Origin: Gordonia hydrophobica NBRC 16057
Lineage (GTDB): Bacteria; Actinomycetota; Actinomycetes; Mycobacteriales; Mycobacteriaceae
Reading direction: 5' to 3'
Length of the DNA stretch: 64,000 nucleotides
Assembly (NCBI RefSeq): GCF_001592365.1
Contig: NZ_BCWU01000009.1
Location: 1-64,000, forward strand
The translations under genes were made by a program, and so were the position numbers. Position 1 is the first letter of the stretch. Each line of letters opens with the position of its first letter. Positions 8,265-16,518 of the stretch are shown here, piece after piece. The notes below the pieces were generated by a model that worked only from the letters and a program-made list of their open reading frames with translations, was not told where the DNA came from and searched no databases.

Positions 8265-8828
8265 GTGAGCATGACCACCGCATCGGTCCGCGATCGCCTG
8301 CTCACCTCCACCATCGCCCTCCTGCGCAGCAAGGGCGCCGACGGATTCGGCATGTCCGAACTGATGAGGCACAGCGGCGTAGCTCGCCGATCCATGTACC
8401 TGCACTTCCCCGACGGGAAGGCCCAACTGTTGGAGCAGGCGACCGCGGCCGCCGGCCGGATCGCCGTGCGCCAGGTCTCCACGATCGCGTCCCACGAGAG
8501 CGTGCCCGACGGCTTCGCCGCCGTCATCGAGACATGGAAGCGAACCCTCGCCGACAGTGACTACGAACTGGGCTGCCCACTGGTCGCGGCGTCGCTCGCC
8601 ACGGCCGAGTACCCCGCTGCCGCTGCGCGGGCGGCCGCGGCATTCGCCACCCTCTCCGACGTGATCGCCGACGCGTTGGCGGGTGACGGCGTCGACCCCG
8701 ACGCCGCCCGCAGCGCGGGACATCTCCTGTTCGCATCCCTGGAGGGCGCGATCATCACCTCCCGCGCACTGCGCTCGACGGAACCGCTCGACGCCCTCGA
8801 GGCGCATATTCGTCAGACCTGGGACTGA
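8265..8828 (+). CDS. TetR/AcrR-family transcriptional regulator
   Basis: Regulator of 187 aa. The N-terminal 55 residues form the TetR helix-turn-helix (GFGMSELMRHSGVARRSMYLHFPDGKA). The C-terminal ligand domain contains YELGCPLVAASL, typical of the LmrA/YxaF subgroup. Divergently transcribed from the thioesterase gene, so likely a local autoregulated repressor of it. Two starts are possible, GTG 8265 and ATG 8271; neither has a strong ribosome site and the mRNA may be leaderless. Confidence 0.85.
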   Translation: MSMTTASVRDRLLTSTIALLRSKGADGFGMSELMRHSGVARRSMYLHFPDGKAQLLEQATAAAGRIAVRQVSTIASHESVPDGFAAVIETWKRTLADSDYELGCPLVAASLATAEYPAAAARAAAAFATLSDVIADALAGDGVDPDAARSAGHLLFASLEGAIITSRALRSTEPLDALEAHIRQTWD

Positions 8829-8867
8829 CGTCACACGCCGCATCGTTGCCATCGTCGCGTGCGCCCC

Positions 8868-8895
8868 TGTACAAAAGTACATGTACAAAAGTACA
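8868..8895 (+). promoter_or_regulatory. Two abutting identical 14-bp palindromes (operator pair)
   Basis: TGTACAAAAGTACA occurs twice with no spacer (8868-8881 and 8882-8895), each copy a perfect TGTAC/GTACA dyad. The pair ends 16 bases before the second TetR gene, which is followed by an exporter gene. It is very probably the autoregulatory operator of that TetR protein, binding two dimers cooperatively. Confidence 0.7.
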
Positions 8896-8911
8896 GAACA
8901 AGGAATGAGAC

Positions 8912-9451
8912 ATGGCGAAACGAGACCCCGCTGCACGCCGCGCGGCGATCGTGAAGGCTGCGGCCGACCTCGTGGTCGAGGTCGGACCCGACCGCATCAC
9001 GCATCGAATGGTGGCCGGACGCGCCCAGGTCCCCCTGGGCTCAACGACGCAGCACTTCAGCTCGATCGACGACCTCCGCACTCAAGCACTGGCACTGCTC
9101 GCCAAAGAGATCGACGACGACCTCGACGACGTCCGCGCCTCCCTGGCTGAGGCGAGTGGAACGGCGGACGCGCTGGTCGAGCAGATGCACGACTACCTGA
9201 CGAACAGCCGCAATATCGCCGCCGATGTGTGTCTGATGTCCGCCGGGGCTTTCGACGACGACCTTCGCGATCTGTCCCTCCGCTGGCAGAACACCCTGAT
9301 CGAGGTCCTCACCGATTACGTCGGCTCCGACAACGCGCTCGCGCTGGCCATCCTGACCGACGGCGTGGTGGTGCACGCCGCACTGCACAAGACCGCCGTC
9401 TCCAAAGACTTCCTGTACACCCTGGTCGCGCCTTTCATGGCGCAGAAATGA
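8912..9451 (+). CDS. TetR-family regulator of the adjacent exporter
   Basis: Regulator of 179 aa with an N-terminal helix-turn-helix (RITHRMVAGRAQVPLGSTTQHFSS, residues about 30-55) and a helical C-terminal ligand domain. An AAGGAATGAG stretch precedes the ATG. The gene overlaps the MFS exporter start by four bases (ATGA), so regulator and pump form one operon behind the twin palindromes at 8868-8895. By analogy with QacR/LfrR-type systems it would repress the pump until a ligand binds; the ligand is unknown. Confidence 0.87.
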   Translation: MAKRDPAARRAAIVKAAADLVVEVGPDRITHRMVAGRAQVPLGSTTQHFSSIDDLRTQALALLAKEIDDDLDDVRASLAEASGTADALVEQMHDYLTNSRNIAADVCLMSAGAFDDDLRDLSLRWQNTLIEVLTDYVGSDNALALAILTDGVVVHAALHKTAVSKDFLYTLVAPFMAQK

Positions 9452-11001
9452 ACGGACGGATGAGCACCGAACTCACCACCGAATCCCCCACCTACTCGAG
9501 TCGGCGCGCGTGGCTCGCCACCGCGGCACTCAGCGCGAGCCTGCTGGTGATCGTCATGGACATGACGATTCTCAACGTCGCGCTGCCTGCGCTGTCCGCC
9601 GACCTGACGCCGAGCGCCGACCAGGTGCTGTGGATCGTCGACGTGTACTCCCTCGTCCTCGCAGGCCTCCTGGTGCCTGCCGCAGCGCTCGCCGACCGGT
9701 GGGGACGCAAGCGGATGCTGATGACCGGCTACGCGATCTTCGGCCTCGCGTCGTTGCTCGTGTTGTTCGCCGAGTCGGCCGTGATGGTGATCGGGATTCG
9801 CGTCCTGCTCGGCATCGGCGGTGCGTTCATCATGCCCACCACGCTGTCGACGATCCGCGTCGTCTTCACCGATGCCCGCGAACGGGCCCGCGCGCTCGCC
9901 GTGTGGGCGTCGATCGCCGGCATCGGCGCCGCGATCGGCCCGCTGATCGGCGGGTTCCTCGTCGAGCACTTCTCCTGGCAGTCGGCCTTCCTGGTCAACG
10001 TTCCACTCATGGCCCTCGCCGTCATCGCAGGTCTGTTCTTGATCCCCGAGTCACGCTCGGCTGACCCCGGGGTATGGGACTGGACCGGCGTTCTCCTCTC
10101 GTTCACCGGCATGGTCCTGGTGATGTGGGCGGTGAAGCACTTCGGCGCGCAGGCGAGCCTCCTGGTCCCCGCCGGGTGGGCCGCTTTGATCGTCGGTGCC
10201 GGACTGTTGGCGCTCTTCGTCCGACGCAGCCTGCGTCAGAACCGCCCGATGATGGACTTCGATCTGTTCCGCAATCGGGTGTTCACCGGCGGTATCGCCG
10301 CCGCGTTGGGGTCGATGTTCGCCATGGCCGCCGCACTGCTGCTGTTGGCTCAGTGGCTGCAAGCCGTCGAGGGCAGCTCGCCGATCCGAGCCGGTGTACA
10401 GCTGGTGCCGCTCGCACTGGCCGCCGCGATCGCGTCGCTGGTCGCGCCCGCCCTCGCCGAACGCATCGGACCGCGGACCGTGATCGCGACCGGCATCGCG
10501 CTGGCGGGCCTCGGGATGATCATCGTCTACGTGATTCCCGGGGAGCTCCACTACGCCTCGGCCGTGGTGTCCCTGTGCCTCATCGGCATCGGCATGGGCT
10601 CCCTCGCCATCGGCTCGGCGCTCATCATGTCCGGCAGCCCCGAGGACCGCGCGGGCAACGCCGCAGCCATGGAAGAAACCTCGTACGAGCTCGGCAGCGT
10701 CATCGGCGTCGCACTGCTCGGCAGCATCGCGTCGGTGCTGTACCGGCAGCAACTCGATGGTTCCGACGCGATCGCCGCGCTCGACGACCAGGTCGGCGAC
10801 GCCGTTCGCGAGTCGATCGGCTCCGCCTCTGCGACCGCAGAGGAGATGGGGTTGCCCGCTCTTGCTCGAGACGCAGGCGCAGCGTTCACCGAGTCCATGC
10901 AGATCACCAGCTTGGTCGGCGGCTTCCTCATGCTCGGTGTCGCAGCCGCGGTCTTCGCTCTGGTACCGAAGAACACTCGCATCGACGCGGCCCAACACTG
11001 A
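9448..11001 (+). CDS. MFS multidrug exporter, DHA2 (14-TM) family
   Basis: Proton-driven exporter of 517 aa. Motif D1 (LDMTILNVALP-type, here MDMTILNVALPAL) is in TM1, motif A (ADRWGRKRML) follows TM2, and motif C (GPLIGGFLVEHFSWQSAFLVN) is in TM5. About 14 hydrophobic segments are visible, as in QacA/EmrB/LfrA pumps. Start at 9448 overlaps the TetR stop (ATGA). An alternative ATG lies at 9460. Resistance to cationic drugs or dyes is likely from family and context but the substrate cannot be read from the sequence. Confidence 0.9.
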   Translation: MNGRMSTELTTESPTYSSRRAWLATAALSASLLVIVMDMTILNVALPALSADLTPSADQVLWIVDVYSLVLAGLLVPAAALADRWGRKRMLMTGYAIFGLASLLVLFAESAVMVIGIRVLLGIGGAFIMPTTLSTIRVVFTDARERARALAVWASIAGIGAAIGPLIGGFLVEHFSWQSAFLVNVPLMALAVIAGLFLIPESRSADPGVWDWTGVLLSFTGMVLVMWAVKHFGAQASLLVPAGWAALIVGAGLLALFVRRSLRQNRPMMDFDLFRNRVFTGGIAAALGSMFAMAAALLLLAQWLQAVEGSSPIRAGVQLVPLALAAAIASLVAPALAERIGPRTVIATGIALAGLGMIIVYVIPGELHYASAVVSLCLIGIGMGSLAIGSALIMSGSPEDRAGNAAAMEETSYELGSVIGVALLGSIASVLYRQQLDGSDAIAALDDQVGDAVRESIGSASATAEEMGLPALARDAGAAFTESMQITSLVGGFLMLGVAAAVFALVPKNTRIDAAQH

Positions 11002-11007
11002 CCGGCA

Positions 11008-11045
11008 GGCGGAGGCCATGTTTCACGGGGAACACCGCCTCCGCC
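11008..11045 (+). terminator. Hairpin after the exporter gene
   Basis: A perfect 9-bp inverted repeat (GGCGGAGGC / GCCTCCGCC) with a 20-base loop starts seven bases after the exporter stop and ends 25 bases before the next start. No U tract follows. Confidence 0.55.
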
Positions 11046-11070
11046 GCCGGGGTGCTGGCACAGTGAAGGG

Positions 11071-11934
11071 ATGAGCACCGATTCCGCGGCCGTCGCCCGC
11101 CACGCTTACGAGTCACTCGAGCCCTTCCACGTCGTGGCCTACTTCAATCCCGGAGTCGGTGCAGCGCAACACGATCTGGGGTTGGACGGGCACGCCTTCT
11201 ACGTCGGTGCGCGGGCGTGTCCGCTCGGCGAGACGACCGCTGCGGTGGTGAGCTCAACGTTCTTCAACTTCTCGCCCGCGTTGATCGCTTCGGCCTGGAA
11301 TCACGCTCGTGCGGCCGGTCTCGCCGCGATCGACGACCGCCGCTACGCGATGCTCGACGAGCAGTACCGCACCATCCTCGGCGACGTGTCCGCACAGATC
11401 ACTCCCCTGCTCGCCCGGTACGAGGCCACGGTGTCGGGCCTGCCGCTGTCGGGACGACCGCTGGGGGCCGCATGGGCGGCGACCCCCGTCCCCGACGTGC
11501 CCCACCTGGCGTTGTGGCGTCACCTCTCGGTGCTGCGCGAGTGGCGCGGCGACAACCACATCGCCGAGTTGGTGAGCCACGGCCTGAACGGGATCGATGC
11601 CGGCGTCTTCCACGAAGCCGATGTGCCCGATCCCACCGTCCGGCGGCGACTGCTGAGCAAGAGACTGTTTCTGCTGACGCGCGGCTGGACCGAGGACGAC
11701 TGGGCTGCATCCATCGATCGCCTCGCCGACCGCGGACTGCTGGAGCGGACCGGTGACGGCCACCGCCTCACCGCCGCCGGCTATGAGCTCTACCAGCGGA
11801 TCGAGACGCGCACCGACGAGGTGACCGGCGCCCATCTCGGCACCGACTTCGCCGATCTCGTGAACCAGACGCGGCACCTGGTGAAGCCGATTCTGGACGC
11901 CGGCATCCTGCCGGGGACCACGAAGAAGGACTGA
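11071..11934 (+). CDS. SCO6745-like winged-helix protein
   Basis: Protein of 287 aa resembling the actinobacterial SCO6745/SalK family. It has an N-terminal helical half with FNPGVGAAQHDLGL and FFNFSPALIASAW stretches, then LALWRHLSVLREWRGDNH, and a C-terminal winged-helix-like segment (IDRLADRGLLERTGDGHRLTAAG). Biochemical function of the family is not established; the C-terminal part looks MarR-like, which would allow DNA or partner binding. Start at 11071 (GAAGGG upstream). Confidence 0.7.
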   Translation: MSTDSAAVARHAYESLEPFHVVAYFNPGVGAAQHDLGLDGHAFYVGARACPLGETTAAVVSSTFFNFSPALIASAWNHARAAGLAAIDDRRYAMLDEQYRTILGDVSAQITPLLARYEATVSGLPLSGRPLGAAWAATPVPDVPHLALWRHLSVLREWRGDNHIAELVSHGLNGIDAGVFHEADVPDPTVRRRLLSKRLFLLTRGWTEDDWAASIDRLADRGLLERTGDGHRLTAAGYELYQRIETRTDEVTGAHLGTDFADLVNQTRHLVKPILDAGILPGTTKKD

Positions 11935-11954
11935 GCCCCGCGGCCGTCGTCCGG

Positions 11955-12044
11955 CTACTTCTTCAGGTTGGCGGCGAACCAGTCGATCGTCTGCATCCCC
12001 AACAGGCCGGTGCCCCACGGGCGCGTAACAGCGAACACGTGACT
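11955..12044 (-). pseudogene. C-terminal remnant of a hydrolase-like gene
   Basis: The minus strand encodes about 28 residues (HVFAVTRPWGTGLLGMQTID, then WFAANLKK and a TAG stop) that read like the last helix and His-bearing strand of an alpha/beta-hydrolase-type protein. Upstream of this the frame turns into arginine- and glycine-rich noise with no start or domain. I interpret it as the 3' end of a deleted gene. The family is a guess from the tail alone. Confidence 0.4.
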
Positions 12045-12332
12045 TCGTCCAGATTCGCGTCCCCGACAGCATCCGCCGAGGTCAAATCGCCCTCGGCGAC
12101 CCCTCACGGGGACGTGAATCTCGCTATCCAGACAAGTCCATCGCAAGGCGGGCAGCGGTGGTCGTCAACGACGGGTGCACTGCACGCATCACGCTCAGAC
12201 AAAACCGAGGAAACCGCCGCCAGACTCGCGGTCACGCACCACTTCATGTCGAGTCAGTGGTGCGGTCTCGTTTCATCCGCTCTCGTGCCACCGACTTCAC
12301 CGAACGGCCCGTCACAGCACCCGGCGTTCCGA
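12045..12332. other. Intergenic stretch without recognisable genes
   Basis: About 290 bases between the truncated tail at 11955-12044 and the response regulator stop. Frames are open in places because of high GC, but none shows a ribosome site, family motif or the third-position GC pattern of neighbouring genes. It probably contains residue of the same deletion. Confidence 0.4.
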
Positions 12333-12989
12333 TCAACTGATCCGGTAGCCCATTCCCCGCACGGTCCCGATCCGCTCGGCACCCAGCTTCTTCCGGAGCG
12401 CCCGGACGTAGACGTCGACGATGTTGGATCCGGGGTCGAAATCGTAACCCCACACGTGCGAGAGGATCTGCTCGCGCGCCAGCACCTGCCCAGGATGTCG
12501 CAGAAACAGTTCTAAGAGAAGGAACTCGCGGGCGGTCAGGTCGATCGTTGCTCCGCCCACCGTGGCCCGCCGCGTCCGCAGATCCAACGACAGCGGCCCG
12601 TGCGTCAGGACACCGACTTCGGCGACCGCTTCCCCACCGCGCAGTCGCAGGCGCACCCGGGCCAGCAGTTCCTCGAAGCGGAACGGCTTGGTCATGTAGT
12701 CGTCGGCGCCGCCTTCGAGGCCAGCGACGGTGTCGTGCACCGAGTCCCGCGCCGTCAGAATGATGACCGGCGTCGAGACCCCCTCGCCCCGCATCGTGTC
12801 GAGCACCTCGAATCCGTCGCGGTGCGGCAGCCCCAGGTCCAAGACCACCAGGTCCACGCCTTGCCGTGCCGCCTCCAGCGCGCTGTCGCCGTCGCCCACC
12901 ACGGTGGTGACGAAGCCGTTCGCGCGCAGGCCCTTCTCGATGAACGACGCGATCCGTTCCTCGTCCTCGGCGATCAGGATGCGATTCAC
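12333..12989 (-). CDS. OmpR/PhoB-family response regulator
   Basis: Regulator of 218 aa. Receiver domain at residues 1-115 with the acidic pair (EDEE), phospho-acceptor Asp in VVLDLGLPHRDG near residue 50, and conserved Thr/Lys (ILTARD, TKPF). Winged-helix DNA-binding domain at about 125-218, with LTAREFLLLELFLRHPGQV and a recognition region (VDVYVRALRKKLG). Its stop-start junction with the sensor kinase overlaps by four bases, the standard two-component operon layout. Likely target is the divergent transporter-glycerate kinase pair, by proximity. Confidence 0.93.
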   Translation of the reverse strand: MNRILIAEDEERIASFIEKGLRANGFVTTVVGDGDSALEAARQGVDLVVLDLGLPHRDGFEVLDTMRGEGVSTPVIILTARDSVHDTVAGLEGGADDYMTKPFRFEELLARVRLRLRGGEAVAEVGVLTHGPLSLDLRTRRATVGGATIDLTAREFLLLELFLRHPGQVLAREQILSHVWGYDFDPGSNIVDVYVRALRKKLGAERIGTVRGMGYRIS

Positions 12990-14455
12990 AGTGAGATCCT
13001 CTCCAGCGGCATGCCCGCAGGCATCTCGATTCCGAACGTGGCGCCGTGCCCGGGTTCCGAATGGACCTTGACCGTGCCACCGTGTGCCTCGGCGATCGCG
13101 CGCACGATCGCCAGCCCCAACCCCGCACCTGTGCGGGAGCGGAAGGCTCCCGCGTTTCGCGGCCCCCGTTGGAAGCGTTCGAAGATGCGTTCCCGGTCCT
13201 CGGCACTGATGCCCGGACCGGTGTCGGTGACCCAGAACGAGACCGTCGGCGCGCCGTCCGGCCCCGCGTACAGCGACGATCCGATGCGGATCTCGTCGCC
13301 GTCACCGGTATGACCGACCGCGTTGTGCGCCAACGCCACGATCGCCTGGGTCACTCGTTGCGGATCCACGCGTGCGTCGCCTTCGCCGACGGAGTCGAGC
13401 AGCCAGCGACGCTCACCGAGCGCACGGACCTTGGAGTGGATGTCGACGGTCAACTCCGTCACCGACACCTGCTGCGGTGTCACGAAGTCCGGGCGTTCGG
13501 ACTTCGCAAGGACCAGCAGTTCCTCCACGATCCGGCTCATCCGGTCGAGTTCTTCGGTCACCAGCCGCATCACGGCGGCACGCTCGGCGGGATCGTCGCC
13601 CATCAATTCCAAATGTCCGCGGACGATCGTGATCGGCGTCCGCAACTCGTGGCCTGCGTCGTCGAGGAAGCGGCGCTGAGTCGCGAAGGCCTCCGCCAGA
13701 CGGTCGAGCATGGCGTTGAACTGCTCGGCGAGCGCGGACACGTCGTCGTGGCCCCGGACGTCGATCCGGCGGGTCAGATCCTTCTCACTGATCTCCGCAG
13801 CGGCGTTGCGCACCAACCGGATCGGAGCCAGGATGCGCCCGGACACCAGGTAGGCGCCCAGCCCCGCCAGGAGGAGGCCGACCACGCTGACCACCGTGAG
13901 GGTCCGCATCGTGTCCGCGACCTCTGCGCGGTCGCGGTCGATGGCGAAGCCGACGATGAAGTAGCCGGGGCCTTCACCTTCGGCACGCGGTTGCACCTGC
14001 ACCTTCCGCCAGAGCAGTTCGCCGTCCCCGGTCTTCATGGAGCCCGCCTCCGCGGGATCGTCGACGACCGCGCGCACCCGCTCGGAACGCTGCGCGAATG
14101 GGTAGGGCTCGCCGCGGTCCTGCCGCAGAATCCGGCCGTCGGGCAACACGGCGACGACCACTTCGTCGTCATCGGGGAACTGTCGCTCCAGATGACTGTC
14201 CAGCAGCTCCTCGACGCTGGTGTACGGCAGCTGGGTGGACCGGTTGACACCGCGCGCCGCCACTCCGACGAACTCCTCGATCTCCTGCGCCAGCGCCTGA
14301 TTCACCTGGTTCTCGACGCTGCGGTGCAGTTCCCCGCGGGTCACCACGTTCACCAGCAGCAGCACGCCGAACATCAGCAGCATCACCCAGCCGATGATGA
14401 GGACACGAGCCGGTATCCGCCGACGTGGACGAGCCCCGGCGGAATCAGTCGTCAC
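12986..14455 (-). CDS. Membrane sensor histidine kinase
   Basis: Kinase of 489 aa: TM1 near residues 18-40, an extracytoplasmic sensor of about 140 residues, TM2 near 185-205, HAMP, dimerisation/phospho-acceptor domain (FLDDAGHELRTPITIV, H box), then N box (ALAHNAVGH), G1 (DTGPGIS) and G2 (GAGLGLAIV). The start is taken as GTG 14455 because GGAG lies nine bases upstream and the overlap with the Asp-rich gene stop is then only 11 bases. Reading further upstream runs through a trinucleotide repeat and gives a Thr/Met-rich artefact. Confidence 0.88.
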   Translation of the reverse strand: MTTDSAGARPRRRIPARVLIIGWVMLLMFGVLLLVNVVTRGELHRSVENQVNQALAQEIEEFVGVAARGVNRSTQLPYTSVEELLDSHLERQFPDDDEVVVAVLPDGRILRQDRGEPYPFAQRSERVRAVVDDPAEAGSMKTGDGELLWRKVQVQPRAEGEGPGYFIVGFAIDRDRAEVADTMRTLTVVSVVGLLLAGLGAYLVSGRILAPIRLVRNAAAEISEKDLTRRIDVRGHDDVSALAEQFNAMLDRLAEAFATQRRFLDDAGHELRTPITIVRGHLELMGDDPAERAAVMRLVTEELDRMSRIVEELLVLAKSERPDFVTPQQVSVTELTVDIHSKVRALGERRWLLDSVGEGDARVDPQRVTQAIVALAHNAVGHTGDGDEIRIGSSLYAGPDGAPTVSFWVTDTGPGISAEDRERIFERFQRGPRNAGAFRSRTGAGLGLAIVRAIAEAHGGTVKVHSEPGHGATFGIEMPAGMPLERISL

Positions 14456-14834
14456 CGTCGTCGTCTCCATCATCGTCGTAGTCGTCGTCATCGTCGTCGT
14501 CATCGTCGTAGTCGTCATCGTCATCGTCGTCGTAGTCGCCGCCGTTCGGCAACTGCTCAACAGGCGCCGGCGGAGGCACCACCTCGACGCGAGAGCGCTG
14601 GTCCGTGGTCGTGGACGGCTTCTGCGGCGCCGTCCGCGGCGGGCGCGATGATGACGGATCGTTCGACGAGCCGTCCGGATCCGACGTCATGGATTCGCCG
14701 ATCTTCACGTACGCGGGCGGTGCCTGCACCGGTTCTGGAGAGCGAAGCAGCAGATACCCGGCGCCGATCGCGCCGACGAGGATGCCGAGCACGGCGATGC
14801 CGATCAGCGTCGCCCCATGGGTCCGTATTCTCAT
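14445..14834 (-). CDS. Membrane-anchored protein with Asp/Tyr-rich tail
   Basis: Protein of 129 aa: short basic N terminus, one transmembrane segment near residues 10-30, a Pro/Ser/Thr-rich linker, and a C-terminal tail of about 32 residues made almost only of Asp with regularly placed Tyr and Gly. The tail is extracytoplasmic if the N terminus is inside. First gene of the two-component operon and overlaps the kinase start. A polyanionic tail could bind divalent cations or cationic peptides and present them to the kinase sensor domain; that is inference. The coding frame is supported by the TM segment and by the stop-start overlap. Confidence 0.65.
   Translation of the reverse strand: MRIRTHGATLIGIAVLGILVGAIGAGYLLLRSPEPVQAPPAYVKIGESMTSDPDGSSNDPSSSRPPRTAPQKPSTTTDQRSRVEVVPPPAPVEQLPNGGDYDDDDDDDYDDDDDDDDDYDDDGDDDGDD
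14448..14538. repeat. GAY trinucleotide microsatellite
   Basis: Near-continuous run of GAC/GAT codons (minus strand) interrupted by TAC, encoding the poly-Asp tail. Such a tract can change length by replication slippage. Because it covers the 5' edge of the kinase gene's translation-initiation region, length change in steps of one codon would leave the kinase start intact but alter the tail. Confidence 0.8.
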
Positions 14835-14888
14835 GCCACCACTGTCACGGCGGTGTCTGAGGGGTCGATGAAAGCCAGATGAAGAAGT

Positions 14889-14910
14889 CTTCACCTGGGC
14901 CGAGGTGAAG
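14889..14910. promoter_or_regulatory. Inverted repeat in the divergent promoter region
   Basis: A perfect 8-bp dyad CTTCACCT-(6)-AGGTGAAG lies between the Asp-rich membrane gene and the anion transporter, flanked by two further ATGAA/TTCAT-type elements. Candidate site for the adjacent OmpR-type regulator, though such regulators more often use direct repeats. Confidence 0.5.
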
Positions 14911-14965
14911 GTTTCATCATCTGCCCCTCATCGACGGTTCATGGTGCCGCCGAAGGGTGGTCACC

Positions 14966-16474
14966 ATGCCAGAAGTCATCACCGCCCCCATGCGGACAAC
15001 GCAGTCCCTGCCGCCGTGGCACCGTGCGCCGCTGCCGATTCGTCCACGCAGTCGCCTGACGCCGCCGTCCATCGGCCGGCTGGCCGCCGTGTGCTCGGTC
15101 GGCGCACTCATGGTGATCCTGCTCGCGGCGCCGAACGGCCCGAGCGGCGACGCCCGGCTCGCCCTGGTGATCTTCGTCTGCGCCGTGTCGCTGTGGGTCG
15201 GAACGCGGCTCGACGATACGTCGGTAGCGGTTGGCGCGGCCTTGGCACTGGTCGCGGCCGGCGTGATCGATGACCACGTCCTGTTCGCCGCACTCGGCTC
15301 CGAGACGGTGTGGCTGCTGGTGGCCGCCTTCGTCCTCGCCGCCGGTGTCGCCGCGACCGGAATCACTGCGCGGCTGGCGACGGCGCTCCTGAGTCGAGCC
15401 GGTACCGTGCGGCAGCTGGCGCACCTGGCGACCTTCGCACTGTTCCTCACCGCGTTCGCGGTGCCGTCCACCTCGGGTCGCGCGGCACTGACCGTCCCCG
15501 TGTTCACCGCGCTCGCCGCCACACTCGGCCACCGCCCGCGGGTGGTGCGAGCGTTCTCGATCCTGTTTCCCACCGTCATTCTGCTGACCGCGGTCGCGAC
15601 CCTCCTCGGAGCGGGCGCGCATCTCGTCACCAACGACGTGCTCGCGGCGACGACCGGCGAACAGATCGGGTTCGGGCACTGGCTCCTGCTCGGCACCCCG
15701 CTGGCCCTGGTGTCCGCCCACCTCGCCGCCGAACTGGTGCTCCGACTGTTCACGACCCGCGATGACCGCGCGCTGCCGCTGGCGTTGACGGCCGCGACGC
15801 TGGCCGTCGACGCGGCCACGCCCGTGACCGGACGGCTCACCGCGCCCGAGAGGCGAGCCCTGACCGTCGTCGGTCTCGTCGCCCTCGGGTGGGCCGCCGA
15901 GCCGCTCCACGGCGCGCACCCGGCGTTCATCGCGTTGATCGGCGCACTGGTGATCACCGCACCGCGCATCGGCACCACCACACTGGCGAACGGACTGCGC
16001 ACGGTGCCGTGGTCGCTGCTGCTGTTCATGGCCGCGACGGCGGTCCTCGGCAGCGCGCTCGCCCTGTCCGGCGCGGCGACCTGGCTGGCCGAAGGCCTGT
16101 TCGGAGCGCTCGGCGCGGCGCCCTCCTGGGCGGTCGTCGCCACCGTCGTCGGCGTGAGCGTGGCCGCTCACCTGTTCATTCAGTCTCGCACCGCGCGATC
16201 GTCGGTCCTGGTTCCACTGGTGATCCCCATCGCCGTCGGCGTCGGGCTCAATCCGGTCGCCGTCGCGTTCGCGTCGACCGCTGCTGCCGGCTTCTGCCAC
16301 ACCCTGACGTCCTCGGCCAAACCAGTCGCCATGTTCTCCGCCATCGACGGCGTCGAGACCTACTCGCGCGGTGATCTGCTCCGGTTGGCTGCCTGGCTCG
16401 CTCCGATCGTCGCCGTCCTCGTCACCGTCTTCGCGGTGTTCGTCTGGCCGTTCCTGGGTCTGCCGCTCTCGTGA
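14966..16474 (+). CDS. DASS/SLC13-family anion transporter
   Basis: Membrane protein of 502 aa with 11-12 hydrophobic segments. Family features include the Ser-containing loops FAVPSTSGRAALTVPV near residue 155 and SRTARSSVLVPLVIPIA near 405, the two symmetry-related substrate loops of the DASS fold (usually SNT motifs; here STS and ARSS variants). It would import a carboxylate with sodium or protons. Start at ATG 14966 with AAGGG eight bases upstream. The downstream glycerate kinase makes glycerate a plausible substrate. Confidence 0.78.
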   Translation: MPEVITAPMRTTQSLPPWHRAPLPIRPRSRLTPPSIGRLAAVCSVGALMVILLAAPNGPSGDARLALVIFVCAVSLWVGTRLDDTSVAVGAALALVAAGVIDDHVLFAALGSETVWLLVAAFVLAAGVAATGITARLATALLSRAGTVRQLAHLATFALFLTAFAVPSTSGRAALTVPVFTALAATLGHRPRVVRAFSILFPTVILLTAVATLLGAGAHLVTNDVLAATTGEQIGFGHWLLLGTPLALVSAHLAAELVLRLFTTRDDRALPLALTAATLAVDAATPVTGRLTAPERRALTVVGLVALGWAAEPLHGAHPAFIALIGALVITAPRIGTTTLANGLRTVPWSLLLFMAATAVLGSALALSGAATWLAEGLFGALGAAPSWAVVATVVGVSVAAHLFIQSRTARSSVLVPLVIPIAVGVGLNPVAVAFASTAAAGFCHTLTSSAKPVAMFSAIDGVETYSRGDLLRLAAWLAPIVAVLVTVFAVFVWPFLGLPLS

Positions 16475-16518
16475 GCAGGCCCGCCATCCCATCCACCCAT
16501 CTCGACCCGGAGGTCATC

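Noticed and set aside
12039-12515. 158-codon plus-strand frame across the gap and response regulator 3' end
   Set aside because: It runs antisense into the response regulator, has no motif, and lacks a ribosome site.
14448-14538. Regular short repeats as a possible CRISPR array
   Set aside because: Continuous trinucleotide repeat with no spacers and no cas genes; it encodes the poly-Asp tail.
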